DNA of 32,317 nt, taken from the NCBI GenBank assembly GCA_900768125.1, contig CAAGBS010000009.1, positions 1 through 32,317 on the forward strand, in the 5' to 3' direction. This DNA is from Oscillospiraceae bacterium (GTDB lineage Bacteria > Bacillota > Clostridia > Oscillospirales > Ruminococcaceae). Shown here one piece after another: positions 24,664-32,236 of this stretch. Each line of letters begins with the position of its first letter. Positions within the stretch are counted from its first letter, which is position 1. The position numbers and the translations under genes were made by a program. The notes beneath the pieces are model-generated. The model was not told the origin of the DNA, made no database searches, and saw nothing but the letters and a program-made list of their open reading frames with translations.

Positions 24664-25374
24664 ATGTCAATGCTGTCAATAAAGGACTTACAGGTATACT
24701 ACGGCGCGATAAACGCGATAAAGGGCATTTCCTTTGACGTGGAGCAGGGCGAGATAATCGCGCTCATCGGCGCAAACGGCGCAGGAAAGACCACGATACT
24801 CCACACCATCACCGGACTTGTACAGGCGAAGCACGGTTCGGTGATGTTCGGCGGAAAGGACCTCACCAAGACCCCTGCGCACAAGATAGTCTCCATGGGT
24901 ATGGCGCACGTTCCCGAGGGAAGACGGGTATTCGCGCAGCTTTCGGTGTACGAAAATCTAATGCTGGGAGCATACACGCGCAAGGACAAGGCTGAGATAC
25001 AGAGTTCCCTGAAGCACGTATTCGAGCGCTTCCCGAGACTGGAGGAGCGCCGCACCCAGGCTGCGGGCACTCTTTCCGGCGGCGAGCAGCAGATGCTTGC
25101 GATGGGGCGCGCGCTGATGTCCAAGCCGTCGATAATACTGATGGACGAGCCGTCAATGGGACTTTCACCGCTGTATGTAAGCGAGATCTTCGACATCATT
25201 CAGGAGATAAACAAGAGCGGCACCACGGTGCTTCTCGTTGAGCAGAATGCGAAGAAAGCGCTGTCCATCGCCAACCGCGCGTATGTTCTTGAGACCGGTA
25301 AGATAGTGCTTTCAGGCGACGCACATGAGCTTATGAACAACGATTCCGTCAAGAAAGCTTATCTCGGTGAATAA
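24664..25374 (+). CDS. livF: Branched-chain amino-acid type ABC ATPase LivF
   Basis: 236 residues, normal LivF length. Walker A GANGAGKTT, canonical signature LSGGEQQMLAMGRALM, Walker B ILMDEPSMGLSP and H-loop replaced by the LivF-typical VEQN are visible. It completes the heterodimeric ATPase of the transporter. AAGGAGGG precedes the ATG. Twelve bases separate it from the kinase-like gene, so the two are probably one transcript. Confidence 0.95.
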   Translation: MSMLSIKDLQVYYGAINAIKGISFDVEQGEIIALIGANGAGKTTILHTITGLVQAKHGSVMFGGKDLTKTPAHKIVSMGMAHVPEGRRVFAQLSVYENLMLGAYTRKDKAEIQSSLKHVFERFPRLEERRTQAAGTLSGGEQQMLAMGRALMSKPSIILMDEPSMGLSPLYVSEIFDIIQEINKSGTTVLLVEQNAKKALSIANRAYVLETGKIVLSGDAHELMNNDSVKKAYLGE

Positions 25375-25386
25375 CAGGAGGGTGCT

Positions 25387-26004
25387 ATGGAAAAGTTTAC
25401 AGTGACTATCGCCCGCGGCTACGGAAGCGGCGGCAGAACTATCGGAAAAATGCTCGCACAAAAGCTGGGCGTGAAGTTCTACGATAAGGAGCTTATCCGC
25501 ATGGCGTCCGACGCAAGCGGCATCAACGAGGCGCTTTTCGGGCAGTCCGACGAGAAGACGAAGAACAGCGTGTTCAATAAGCCCGGCGTTTACAAGGGCG
25601 AGGTCATCGCCCCCGGAAAGTCCGGATTCATCTCAGAGGAGAATCTGTTCAATTACCAGGCAATGGTGATAAAGAAGATAGCTTCCGAGGAGTCCTGCGT
25701 TATAGTAGGGCGCTGCGCCGACTATATCCTCAAGGGAGACCCTTCGGTGGTGCGCGTGTTCATTTACGCCGATGAGGAGACCTGCGTAAAGAACGCCGCT
25801 GAAGTAAAAGGCATAACCGACCGGAAAGAAGCGCTGAAGATCATCGCCGCGACCGACAGGGAACGCGCAGCTTACTACAAGGCGCACACCGGCAGGGAGT
25901 GGATAGACGCGAGAAACTACGATCTCTGCCTGAACAGCGGAGACCTCGGCTTTGAGAAGTGCGTGGATATAATCACCGACTTCATCAAAACAAAGCTTGG
26001 CTGA
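25387..26004 (+). CDS. Cytidylate-kinase-like protein
   Basis: 205 residues. The N terminus FTVTIARGYGSGGRTIGKMLAQKLGVKFYDKELI carries the GxGSGGR phosphate loop of the cytidylate-kinase-like family (often found attached to or beside transporters in Clostridia). SCVIVGRCADYIL and the DRERAAYYKAHTGREWIDARNYDLCLNS block continue the family pattern. Real substrate unknown; it is not the housekeeping Cmk. It ends the liv operon, so its activity may be linked to amino-acid supply. A GCTGATGG/CCATCAGC pairing (26000-26037) overlaps its stop but lacks a T tract. Confidence 0.85.
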   Translation: MEKFTVTIARGYGSGGRTIGKMLAQKLGVKFYDKELIRMASDASGINEALFGQSDEKTKNSVFNKPGVYKGEVIAPGKSGFISEENLFNYQAMVIKKIASEESCVIVGRCADYILKGDPSVVRVFIYADEETCVKNAAEVKGITDRKEALKIIAATDRERAAYYKAHTGREWIDARNYDLCLNSGDLGFEKCVDIITDFIKTKLG

Positions 26005-26096
26005 TGGGACATGGCAGAAGAACATTTTTCCATCAGCTTGTTGAAAAGTTTAAACAACAATAAATTGCAAAAGACCGTGGGGGAAAACTCTTGTTT

Positions 26097-26193
26097 CTAG
26101 GGATACGCTGAATAAAGCGAAGCGTAACAAAATCAGACCCGTGAGTTCGCTCGTTTGAACGGGTTGATTTTGTTTTGTTCAGCGTTTCCCTAG
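26097..26193. repeat. Large imperfect inverted repeat (97 bases)
   Basis: Outer arms CTAGGGATACGCTGAA (26097-26112) and TTCAGCGTTTCCCTAG (26178-26193) pair with a single mismatch; inner arms AACAAAATCA (26126-26135) and TGATTTTGTT (26165-26174) pair perfectly, and CCCG/CGGG closes the tip. No coding potential. Could be a miniature element or a structured RNA; no flanking target duplication was recognised. Confidence 0.8.
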
Positions 26194-26267
26194 GACAAGC
26201 TTCGTTTGTCTCCCCGACCCATGCTCCCTTTAGCGCTATTGAAGCGTAAATCCGCACTGCGTGCGGA

Positions 26268-26494
26268 GCGGCGGGGGCTTTGTTCTGTCGTTGGTTTGGC
26301 GCAACACGAAGACTCATTGTTAACCATCGAATTTGGTTTTGCGCCAAACTAACCCCTCCGGCGATTCGCGCGTAAGGCGAAGCCGTCGCTTTGACACCCC
26401 CCGCCGGGTGAGACACCCCACACCCCCATTTCCTTTTGTGACAAAAGGAAGTGAAAAACAATATGCTAAATTTATAATTTAGTGCTTTTTTCGA
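26268..26494 (+). repeat. Intergenic hairpin repeat, copy 2 with palindromic insert
   Basis: GCGGGGGCTTTG at the start and the 26407-26494 block match copy 1 at the window start. Between them, a segment of about 60 bases absent from copy 1 is bounded by TTGGTTTGGCGCAA (26291-26304) and TTGCGCCAAACTAA (26339-26352), inverted arms with one mismatch. The CTCCCCC/GGGGGAG stem of the other copies is here altered to CCCCCCGCCGGGTGAG. Confidence 0.82.
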
Positions 26495-26500
26495 TAGCCT

Positions 26501-26536
26501 GACATGGGAGAGTATATTTTCTCCCATGTTTTTTAT
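26501..26536 (+). terminator. Strong terminator at the end of repeat copy 2
   Basis: CATGGGAGA (26502-26510) and TCTCCCATG (26520-26528) pair perfectly, followed by TTTTTTATTATTT. It faces the PHP promoter and would stop read-through from the liv operon and the repeat. Confidence 0.85.
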
Positions 26537-26545
26537 TATTTCGTC

Positions 26546-26574
26546 TTGCAAAACAGGGTGGTTTGTGGTAGAAT
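26546..26574 (+). promoter_or_regulatory. Promoter of the PHP / PRTase-StiP operon
   Basis: TTGCAA (26546-26551), 17 bases, TAGAAT (26569-26574), with GGAGGAG before the ATG at 26618. The only promoter seen for the next four genes. Confidence 0.7.
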
Positions 26575-26617
26575 GTATTTGTGTTACCGAAGAATATCCC
26601 CACGGAGGAGAAATATA

Positions 26618-27307
26618 ATGTACAAGTACGAGACGCATCTTCACACCAGGGAGGGCAGCGCATGCTCCTCCGCTCCGGCAGCCGATATGGCGAGGGCGCA
26701 CAAAGCGGCGGGCTATGACGGTATCTTCGTCACCGACCACTTTTTCAATGCGAACACAGCAGTCCCCCGCGACCTGCCCTGGGAGGAGCGCGTTGACCGC
26801 TATTTCCTGGGCTACGAGCACGCAAAACAGGTCGGCGATGAGATAGGTCTGAAAGTGTGGTTTGGCTGCGAATACACTGTATACAATGCGGATTTCCTGA
26901 TATATGGAATGACCAAGGATTTTATGAAGGCGAACGAGCAGCTTCTCATGCACACTGACGAGCGGGAAGTGTTCCGCACGCTCCGCGAGAACGACTGCTT
27001 TATAGTCCACGCGCACCCGTTCCGTTATGATTCCTATATCCACCATATCAGCCTTTACCCATACGATGTTGACGCAGTAGAGGTCATCAACGCCAGCCAT
27101 GATCCACGCAAGCTCTACAACGAGCGCGCGAAACTCTACGCCGACAGCTACGGTCTGATAAAGACCGGCGGGTCGGACAGCCACCATCTTGACGCGCTTT
27201 TCGGCGGCGGAATAGATGTCCCAGAACCGATAAACACCCCCGCCGATTACTACAGGCTGCTCCGCGAGGGAAAGGTTTATCCCCGTGAACGCACTCTAGG
27301 AGTCTGA
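26618..27307 (+). CDS. PHP-domain metal-dependent phosphoesterase
   Basis: 229 residues. The PHP metal sites are visible: HLHT (His7, His9), TDHFF, the central HAHPFRYD and the terminal SDSHH. The family (as in histidinol phosphatase and the PHP domains of DNA polymerase III) removes or cleaves phosphate esters with bound metal ions. The start at 26618 has GGAGGAG at good spacing; the longer ORF from 26504 would include the terminator and promoter. It lies 10 bases before the PRTase-StiP fusion gene, so it likely acts on a phosphorylated intermediate of the same pathway. Such a PHP gene is not, to my knowledge, a standard member of Ter modules. Confidence 0.9.
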   Translation: MYKYETHLHTREGSACSSAPAADMARAHKAAGYDGIFVTDHFFNANTAVPRDLPWEERVDRYFLGYEHAKQVGDEIGLKVWFGCEYTVYNADFLIYGMTKDFMKANEQLLMHTDEREVFRTLRENDCFIVHAHPFRYDSYIHHISLYPYDVDAVEVINASHDPRKLYNERAKLYADSYGLIKTGGSDSHHLDALFGGGIDVPEPINTPADYYRLLREGKVYPRERTLGV

Positions 27308-27317
27308 ATCAACTGAA

Positions 27318-29501
27318 ATGAAAATGAACGACAATCAGCATTTATTCCTTGCGCGCCGGGAAAATAATCCCCTGCGCGAGCATATTATAGTCAACACTTT
27401 GCAGGGTAAGCATTTTCCGGGCGACCCGGCGCGCTGCATTCCTCTCATGGAAGAGCTTGGACGGCGCGTTTCGGCTGACGGCAGGGCGGAGAAGACAACG
27501 GTGGTCATCGCCTTTGCGGAGACTGCAACTGCAATAGGCGCGGTGGTTTCCGGCTTTTTCCATGACTGCTTTTTCGTGACGACCACACGGGAGAGGCTTC
27601 CGGACTGGGCTACCGCGATAAGCTTCGAGGAGCGCCACAGCCACGCCCCGAAGCACCGGCTCTGCGTGCGGGACGAGGAGATATTCCGCCGGGCTTCACA
27701 AGTGGTCATCGTTGACGATGAGTTCACCACCGGAAGCACGGCGGTAAACCTTATCCGTGCGCTGGACGGATGCCTTGCGCCGCAGTGCAGGATATATGCG
27801 GCTTCCCTCGCCGCCTCGCGGGAGAGCGCGGAGAGATTCCGCAGCGCAGGCGTGACACTCGCCGCGCTTGCTTCCACCGATGATCTCCGGCACGGAGAAG
27901 CGCCGGAGATCTTCTCGTCCGACCGTGAGTACGTCCCCCGGGAGCCGGACAGCATTCAGTATTTCAACGCGATTTATGATTTTCGGCTGGGCGTCCGCGC
28001 TGACGATTACCTCGCGGAATGCAGGAGCTTCTGCGGGAAGATAGCCGCTGATATCCCGGCTGGCGGGACGGTGGAGGTGATCGGCACAGAGGAGTTATGC
28101 TACCCGGCGCTGCTGCTGGGGAAAATGCTGTCCGATAAGTGCCGTGCGGTGGTCCACTGCTCCACCAGAAGCCCCATGCTCCCGCAGGACAGCGGCAGAG
28201 ACGGCTTCGCGCAGCCCGCGCCGGGGGAGTACCCCATAGTAAACCGCGCGGCAATGCGCAGCGTTTACGACCCCGAGCGGCGTGTGTACCTCTACAACAG
28301 CCGCAGCTGCGGCCTCAGCATTATACTTACTGACGCGGACTATCCGGACGGCGCTGCGCTGCGGGAACTCTGCGGAGCGGCGGGCGGCAGCAAAGTGCGC
28401 GTCGTCTGCTGGCACGGGAAGCGCCTGCCGACCTCGTACAGACGTGAGGACGCGGAGCTTCTTCTTACAGACATCACGGGAAAGCTGCCGCCGCTTCCCG
28501 CAAAGGAGCGCGAACCTCTGATACAGAGCGGCGTGCACTACAGCGAGCTTCTCCCGGCGGAATACAAGCCCTCGGAGGCGTATTTCCGCGAGTATGAGAA
28601 CGGTCTGAAACTGTGGGCGAAGCCCAACGCGGACGCAGTGCGCACAGTCGCGGAGACCATCTGGGCTGAAAAGGGCAGGCGCGCAGTGCTTGTTTCGCTC
28701 GCCCGGGCGGGGACTCCCGCCGGAGTGCTCATCAAACGCTATATCCGGAAGAAATACGGCGTGTCTTTACCGCATTATTCTATATCTATTATAGTCGGCA
28801 GGGGGATAGACCGCCGCGCGATGGAATATATCCTGGCGCACCACCCCGCGGACGGGATACAGTTCATCGACGGCTGGACCGGAAAGGGAATGATAACCCG
28901 CACGCTGCGCAGCGCGCTGGAGCAGTTCCCGCTGTATGAGTACGGCATAGGGCGGGACAAACTGGAGCGGCTGTGCGAAATAGCCGTGCTCGCCGACCCG
29001 GCGGGACTGTGCCGCCTGTGCGGGACTCACGAGGATATGTTTATCCCCTGTGCGTGCCTTAACAGCGTTGTTTCGGGGCTGTTCAGCAGGACTGTCCTGA
29101 AAGACGGGCTGATACAGCCTGAGGATTTCCACGGCGCCGCGTATTTCGGTGAACTCGCCCCGCTTGACCGCACCTACGGTTTTATCGAAGCGATAGAATC
29201 CGCGATGACCTATGGGAGCGCGGAACTTCCCCCGCCAGCCTACGGGAAGGGGCTTGCTGAGACCCGTGAGATAGCCGCCGCGTTCGGCGTGAGGGACATA
29301 AAGCTTGTCAAGCCCGGAATAGGCGAGACTACGCGCGTGCTGCTGCGGCGCATTCCGGAGCTTATCCTCCTCCGCGACCCGGGAAGCCCGCTGACCCGCC
29401 ACATCGTGGAACTGGCGCGGGAAAAAGGCGTTGAGGTGCGGAAATACCCGCTGAAATGCTACGAAGCCTGCGGGATCATCAGGGTGATGGACAATGTGTA
29501 G
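27318..29501 (+). CDS. PRTase-TRSP / StiP-PELOTA fusion protein
   Basis: 727 residues. Residues 1-195 are a phosphoribosyltransferase with ISFEERHSHAPKHRL (101-115) and PRPP loop VVIVDDEFTTGST (129-141). Residues about 205-345 resemble the TRSP domain, with the eponymous STRSP (282-286). Residues about 402-635 resemble StiP/PRTase_1: ISIIVGRGID (489-498), FIDGWTGKGMI (516-526) and PCACLNSVVSGLFSRT (577-592). Residues about 645-727 resemble the PELOTA-like RNA-binding domain. These parts are usually two proteins in Ter-associated operons, predicted to build a nucleoside-like product; biochemistry unproven. AGGAG lies 15 bases before ATG 27318, rather far; ATG 27324 is the other start. Last 8 bases overlap the HAD gene. 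Confidence 0.87.
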   Translation: MKMNDNQHLFLARRENNPLREHIIVNTLQGKHFPGDPARCIPLMEELGRRVSADGRAEKTTVVIAFAETATAIGAVVSGFFHDCFFVTTTRERLPDWATAISFEERHSHAPKHRLCVRDEEIFRRASQVVIVDDEFTTGSTAVNLIRALDGCLAPQCRIYAASLAASRESAERFRSAGVTLAALASTDDLRHGEAPEIFSSDREYVPREPDSIQYFNAIYDFRLGVRADDYLAECRSFCGKIAADIPAGGTVEVIGTEELCYPALLLGKMLSDKCRAVVHCSTRSPMLPQDSGRDGFAQPAPGEYPIVNRAAMRSVYDPERRVYLYNSRSCGLSIILTDADYPDGAALRELCGAAGGSKVRVVCWHGKRLPTSYRREDAELLLTDITGKLPPLPAKEREPLIQSGVHYSELLPAEYKPSEAYFREYENGLKLWAKPNADAVRTVAETIWAEKGRRAVLVSLARAGTPAGVLIKRYIRKKYGVSLPHYSISIIVGRGIDRRAMEYILAHHPADGIQFIDGWTGKGMITRTLRSALEQFPLYEYGIGRDKLERLCEIAVLADPAGLCRLCGTHEDMFIPCACLNSVVSGLFSRTVLKDGLIQPEDFHGAAYFGELAPLDRTYGFIEAIESAMTYGSAELPPPAYGKGLAETREIAAAFGVRDIKLVKPGIGETTRVLLRRIPELILLRDPGSPLTRHIVELAREKGVEVRKYPLKCYEACGIIRVMDNV

Positions 29502-30249
29502 CCCGCTGATATTCTCCGACCTTGACGGTACGCTGATTTTTTCAGCTTCAAGAAAGCGCCCGGGGGACATAGTGTGCGAATACAAGGACGGCAGGGAAAT
29601 ATCCTGCATAACTCCGCGCCAGTCGGAACTTCTCCCGGGGCTGAAGATCATTCCGGTGACTACCCGGAGCGTGGAGCAGTACCGCAGGATATGCTTCCCG
29701 GAGGGCTTCTCGCCGGAATACGCGCTGACGGATAACGGCGGGAATCTGCTGGTAAACGGCGTGCCCGACCCGGACTGGCAGGCGCATTCCATGGAACTTG
29801 TCCGCCGCAGTTCGGAAGCGCTCGGGCGCTGCCGCAGCGTTATGGAGCGGGATAAATTCCGCTGCTTTGAGATACGCATGGTGGACGGAATGTTCCTTTT
29901 CACCAAGTCCGACCAGCCGGAAAAGTCCCTGGAAATGCTGGAGGAAGCCGCCGGGGAAACAGTCCGCTGCTTTGCGACCGGCGCGAAGCTGTATGCGCTC
30001 CCGGGCGGTCTGTGCAAGGGAGAAGCAGTAAAAAGGCTCGCCGGACGTATCGCGCCGGGAAGCCGGATAGTCTGCGCCGGGGACAGCGCGATGGACCTGC
30101 CGATGCTGAATATCGCGGATATCGCGGTGTTTCCGGAGGGCATCGGGCAGGTCCGCGCCGCGAAAAATGCCGCATTCAGCCGGGAGAGATTCCCGGAGAT
30201 GGCGACGGAGTATTTCAGCAGGATAATAAATACAGGTGATGTTAAATGA
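29494..30249 (+). CDS. HAD-superfamily phosphatase of the Ter-type module
   Basis: 251 residues. HAD motif I is SDLDGTL (8-14; Asp9 nucleophile, Asp11 acid), motif III Lys is near 175 (LCKGEAVKRL) and motif IV is CAGDSAMDLPML (Asp197, Asp201). The cap inserted after about residue 85 places it in the Cof/sucrose-phosphate-phosphatase group. HAD phosphatases of this type accompany PRTase-TRSP and StiP genes in Ter-linked operons and are thought to dephosphorylate the pathway product. It overlaps the fusion gene by 8 bases and hemZ by 4 (ATGA), so all three are tightly coupled. Confidence 0.88.
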   Translation: MCSPLIFSDLDGTLIFSASRKRPGDIVCEYKDGREISCITPRQSELLPGLKIIPVTTRSVEQYRRICFPEGFSPEYALTDNGGNLLVNGVPDPDWQAHSMELVRRSSEALGRCRSVMERDKFRCFEIRMVDGMFLFTKSDQPEKSLEMLEEAAGETVRCFATGAKLYALPGGLCKGEAVKRLAGRIAPGSRIVCAGDSAMDLPMLNIADIAVFPEGIGQVRAAKNAAFSRERFPEMATEYFSRIINTGDVK

Positions 30250-31667
30250 CGCTTATTTTCAGTAATCATAAATTTCAGTATGAGGTGGAGCGGCTTTTCC
30301 GCAATTTCATCAACGGGCGTGATATAAAGCTGTCCACAGACGCGGCGGACGCCCGTGGGGACTACTGCCTGACCCGGCGCGCGGAATATCCCGGCGGCGT
30401 GGAGCTTTCAGTCGAGCTTGTGTGCGGCGGAAAGCGCTTCTGCATGAGCCGCGGCGTACCTGACGACATGCCGGAAAAGGAGCAGGAGCGCGAACTGTGC
30501 ATTCTGCTTTACAAGGCTCTCCGCGAGTACACCGGGCGCGACCTCCCGTGGGGGATACTCACCGGTGTGCGACCGGTAAAGGTCCTGTCGAAGCTGACGG
30601 ACACGCAGGCACTGGAGTCGCTGCTCGTAAGTCCCCGCAAGCTCGCCATCGCGCGGCAGATAGAGAAAGTCCAGAAGCCGCTTGCGGACAGCATTCCGGA
30701 TAATTCGTTCAGCCTGTATGTGTCGATACCGTTCTGCCCGACCAGGTGCAGCTATTGCAGCTTCGTTTCGCACTCGGTGGATTCGGCGGCGGCAAGGCTG
30801 GAGGAATATTTACAGCGAATGATCGAAGAAATGCGCCAGCTTGCGACTATTTCCCGCCACCTGGGGCTTGTCCCGGATACTATATATTTCGGCGGCGGAA
30901 CTCCGACTGTGCTTTCAGCCGAGCAGCTGAAAACGCTGTTCGCAGCGCTGGACTGCTTTGATCTTTCCCATATCCGCGAGTTCACCGTTGAAGCCGGAAG
31001 ACCCGACACCATCACCTGTGAGAAGCTGGAGGCGATAAAAGCCGCCGGCGCGGGCAGGATAAGCGTAAATCCGCAGACAATGAACGACGAGGTGCTGAAA
31101 GTCATCGGCAGGGCGCACGACAGCGCGCAGACTGAACAGGCGTTCCTGATGGCGCGGGAGGTAGGCTTCGACGTTGTAAATATGGATCTCATCGCCGGGC
31201 TGCCGTCCGACACGTTCGACAGCTTCGCGGCGAGCCTGGACGCGGTGTGCGGGCTTGCACCGGAGAACATCACGGTGCACAGCTTGGCTCTGAAGCGTGC
31301 GGCTGCTCTTTTCAGGGAGGACAGGAGAGGCGCGGAGGGCGAGACCGGGCGCATGATAGACTACGCCAACAAAAAACTCGCGGAATGCGGCTATATCCCG
31401 TACTACCTCTACCGCCAGAAGAACACCGCTGACAATCAGGAGAACACCGGTTACGCGAAGCCAGGCACCGAGAGCCTTTACAACACCTACATCATGGAGG
31501 AGCTTCAGACTATCCTGGCGGTGGGTGCGGGAGCCTCCACGAAGCTGGTCGACAGGAAGACCGGAAAGATAATGCGTATCACTAACCATAAATATCCATA
31601 TGAATATCTGGACAGATTCACCGATATTTTGGAGAACAAACGTGCGATTTTTAGTTTTTTTGTATGA
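30246..31667 (+). CDS. hemZ: Radical SAM coproporphyrinogen dehydrogenase-like HemZ
   Basis: 473 residues. The radical SAM cluster motif is PFCPTRCSYC (Cys164, Cys168, Cys171), followed by YFGGGTPTVLS and the HemN-type SVNPQTMNDEVLKVIGRAHD. The N-terminal extension of about 150 residues with TGVRPVK is the HemZ form, found in Bacillus and Clostridia. The family was named for oxygen-independent coproporphyrinogen III oxidation, but many members are not proven to make haem, and no other haem gene is seen here. Its ATG overlaps the HAD stop. The neighbouring Ter-type genes are functionally unrelated on current knowledge, so the link may be only transcriptional. Confidence 0.92.
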   Translation: MTLIFSNHKFQYEVERLFRNFINGRDIKLSTDAADARGDYCLTRRAEYPGGVELSVELVCGGKRFCMSRGVPDDMPEKEQERELCILLYKALREYTGRDLPWGILTGVRPVKVLSKLTDTQALESLLVSPRKLAIARQIEKVQKPLADSIPDNSFSLYVSIPFCPTRCSYCSFVSHSVDSAAARLEEYLQRMIEEMRQLATISRHLGLVPDTIYFGGGTPTVLSAEQLKTLFAALDCFDLSHIREFTVEAGRPDTITCEKLEAIKAAGAGRISVNPQTMNDEVLKVIGRAHDSAQTEQAFLMAREVGFDVVNMDLIAGLPSDTFDSFAASLDAVCGLAPENITVHSLALKRAAALFREDRRGAEGETGRMIDYANKKLAECGYIPYYLYRQKNTADNQENTGYAKPGTESLYNTYIMEELQTILAVGAGASTKLVDRKTGKIMRITNHKYPYEYLDRFTDILENKRAIFSFFV

Positions 31668-31693
31668 AATTGTGCGGGGGTTAGGAGAATTAG

Positions 31694-31722
31694 TTGACAA
31701 AACCTTAGTTTTGTTATATTAT
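31694..31722 (+). promoter_or_regulatory. Promoter with internal dyad, upstream of small membrane protein
   Basis: Perfect TTGACA (31694-31699), 17 bases, TATTAT (31717-31722). The spacer contains a perfect dyad ACAAAAC-CTTA-GTTTTGT (31697-31714) overlapping the -35 box, the placement expected of a repressor operator. About 80 bases of leader follow. Confidence 0.7.
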
Positions 31723-31802
31723 ATTATTAAGCCGTATAAATCTTTCAGCGGATAATGTGGCATTCCGTCAGAGGCGGCTTAACATTTCAGGAGGTAATAA
31801 TT

Positions 31803-32117
31803 ATGGATTCAAATGATAAGGTATTTGGTGTTCTGAGTTACATCGGCATTCTGTGGATAATCGGACTTGCAGCAGGCAAGACCCCGTTCGCAAGATTCCA
31901 CGCTAACCAGGGACTGGTTCTGTTCCTTGCAGGCATAGTTCTGGGCGTTGCTGGCGGCGTGCTTTCCGCTATTCCGTTTATCGGCTTCCTCGGCGCGATC
32001 GTATCCGGTCTCGGCGGACTTGCTACACTGATCCTTATGATCATGGGCATCGTTAACGCTGCACAGGGTGAGATGAAGCCCCTGCCCGTAATCGGCGGCA
32101 TCACCATTATCAAGTAA
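31803..32117 (+). CDS. Small multi-TM protein, DUF4870-like
   Basis: 104 residues. An N-terminal block DKVFGVLSYIGILWIIGLAAGK, then PFARFHANQGLVLFL and three glycine-rich helices, ending PLPVIGGITIIK. The FHANQGLVLFL phrase and overall shape recall the DUF4870/Tic20-like small membrane proteins; exact family not certain. Role unknown. AGGAGGT precedes the ATG at 31803; the longer ORF from 31755 would precede this ribosome site. Transcribed alone from a strong promoter and closed by a strong terminator. Its A/T-ending and biased codons suggest good expression. Confidence 0.85.
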   Translation: MDSNDKVFGVLSYIGILWIIGLAAGKTPFARFHANQGLVLFLAGIVLGVAGGVLSAIPFIGFLGAIVSGLGGLATLILMIMGIVNAAQGEMKPLPVIGGITIIK

Positions 32118-32136
32118 TTTCACAGCTGATAAATAC

Positions 32137-32169
32137 AGCCCCTTTCGCTTTCGCGGGAGGGGCTTTTTT
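32137..32169 (+). terminator. Intrinsic terminator of the small membrane protein gene
   Basis: AGCCCCT (32137-32143) pairs with AGGGGCT (32158-32164), with an inner CGC/GCG helix, followed by TTTTTT (32164-32169). Confidence 0.9.
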
Positions 32170-32236
32170 GTGGCGTGTAATGAGGGGTGTTGTTGCGGAA
32201 ACTTGTGTTTAGAGTGTTGACCTAGATTCTGTACAT

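Larger units (their letters stand above)
26005..26617. other. Repeat-rich 613-base spacer
   Basis: No gene is supported here; the long minus-strand frame that crosses it is a shadow of the PHP gene and the repeats. From left to right it holds a 97-base imperfect hairpin (26097-26193), smaller stems GACAA/TTGTC (26194-26210) and CCGCAC/GTGCGG (about 26251-26265), repeat copy 2 with a palindromic insert, a strong terminator and the promoter of the PHP operon. Confidence 0.75.

Noticed and set aside
26000..26037. Terminator at the end of the kinase-like gene
   Set aside because: GCTGATGG/CCATCAGC can pair but overlaps the stop codon and has no T run after it, so it was not listed as a terminator.
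26033..27187. A 384-codon minus-strand frame over the repeat spacer and PHP gene
   Set aside because: It crosses hairpins, a terminator and a promoter and shows no protein family, so it is not a gene.
28767..30269. A 500-codon open frame antisense to the fusion and HAD genes
   Set aside because: High G+C content suppresses stops on the opposite strand. The protein is Ser/Arg/Pro-rich without motifs, while the sense genes have clear catalytic motifs.
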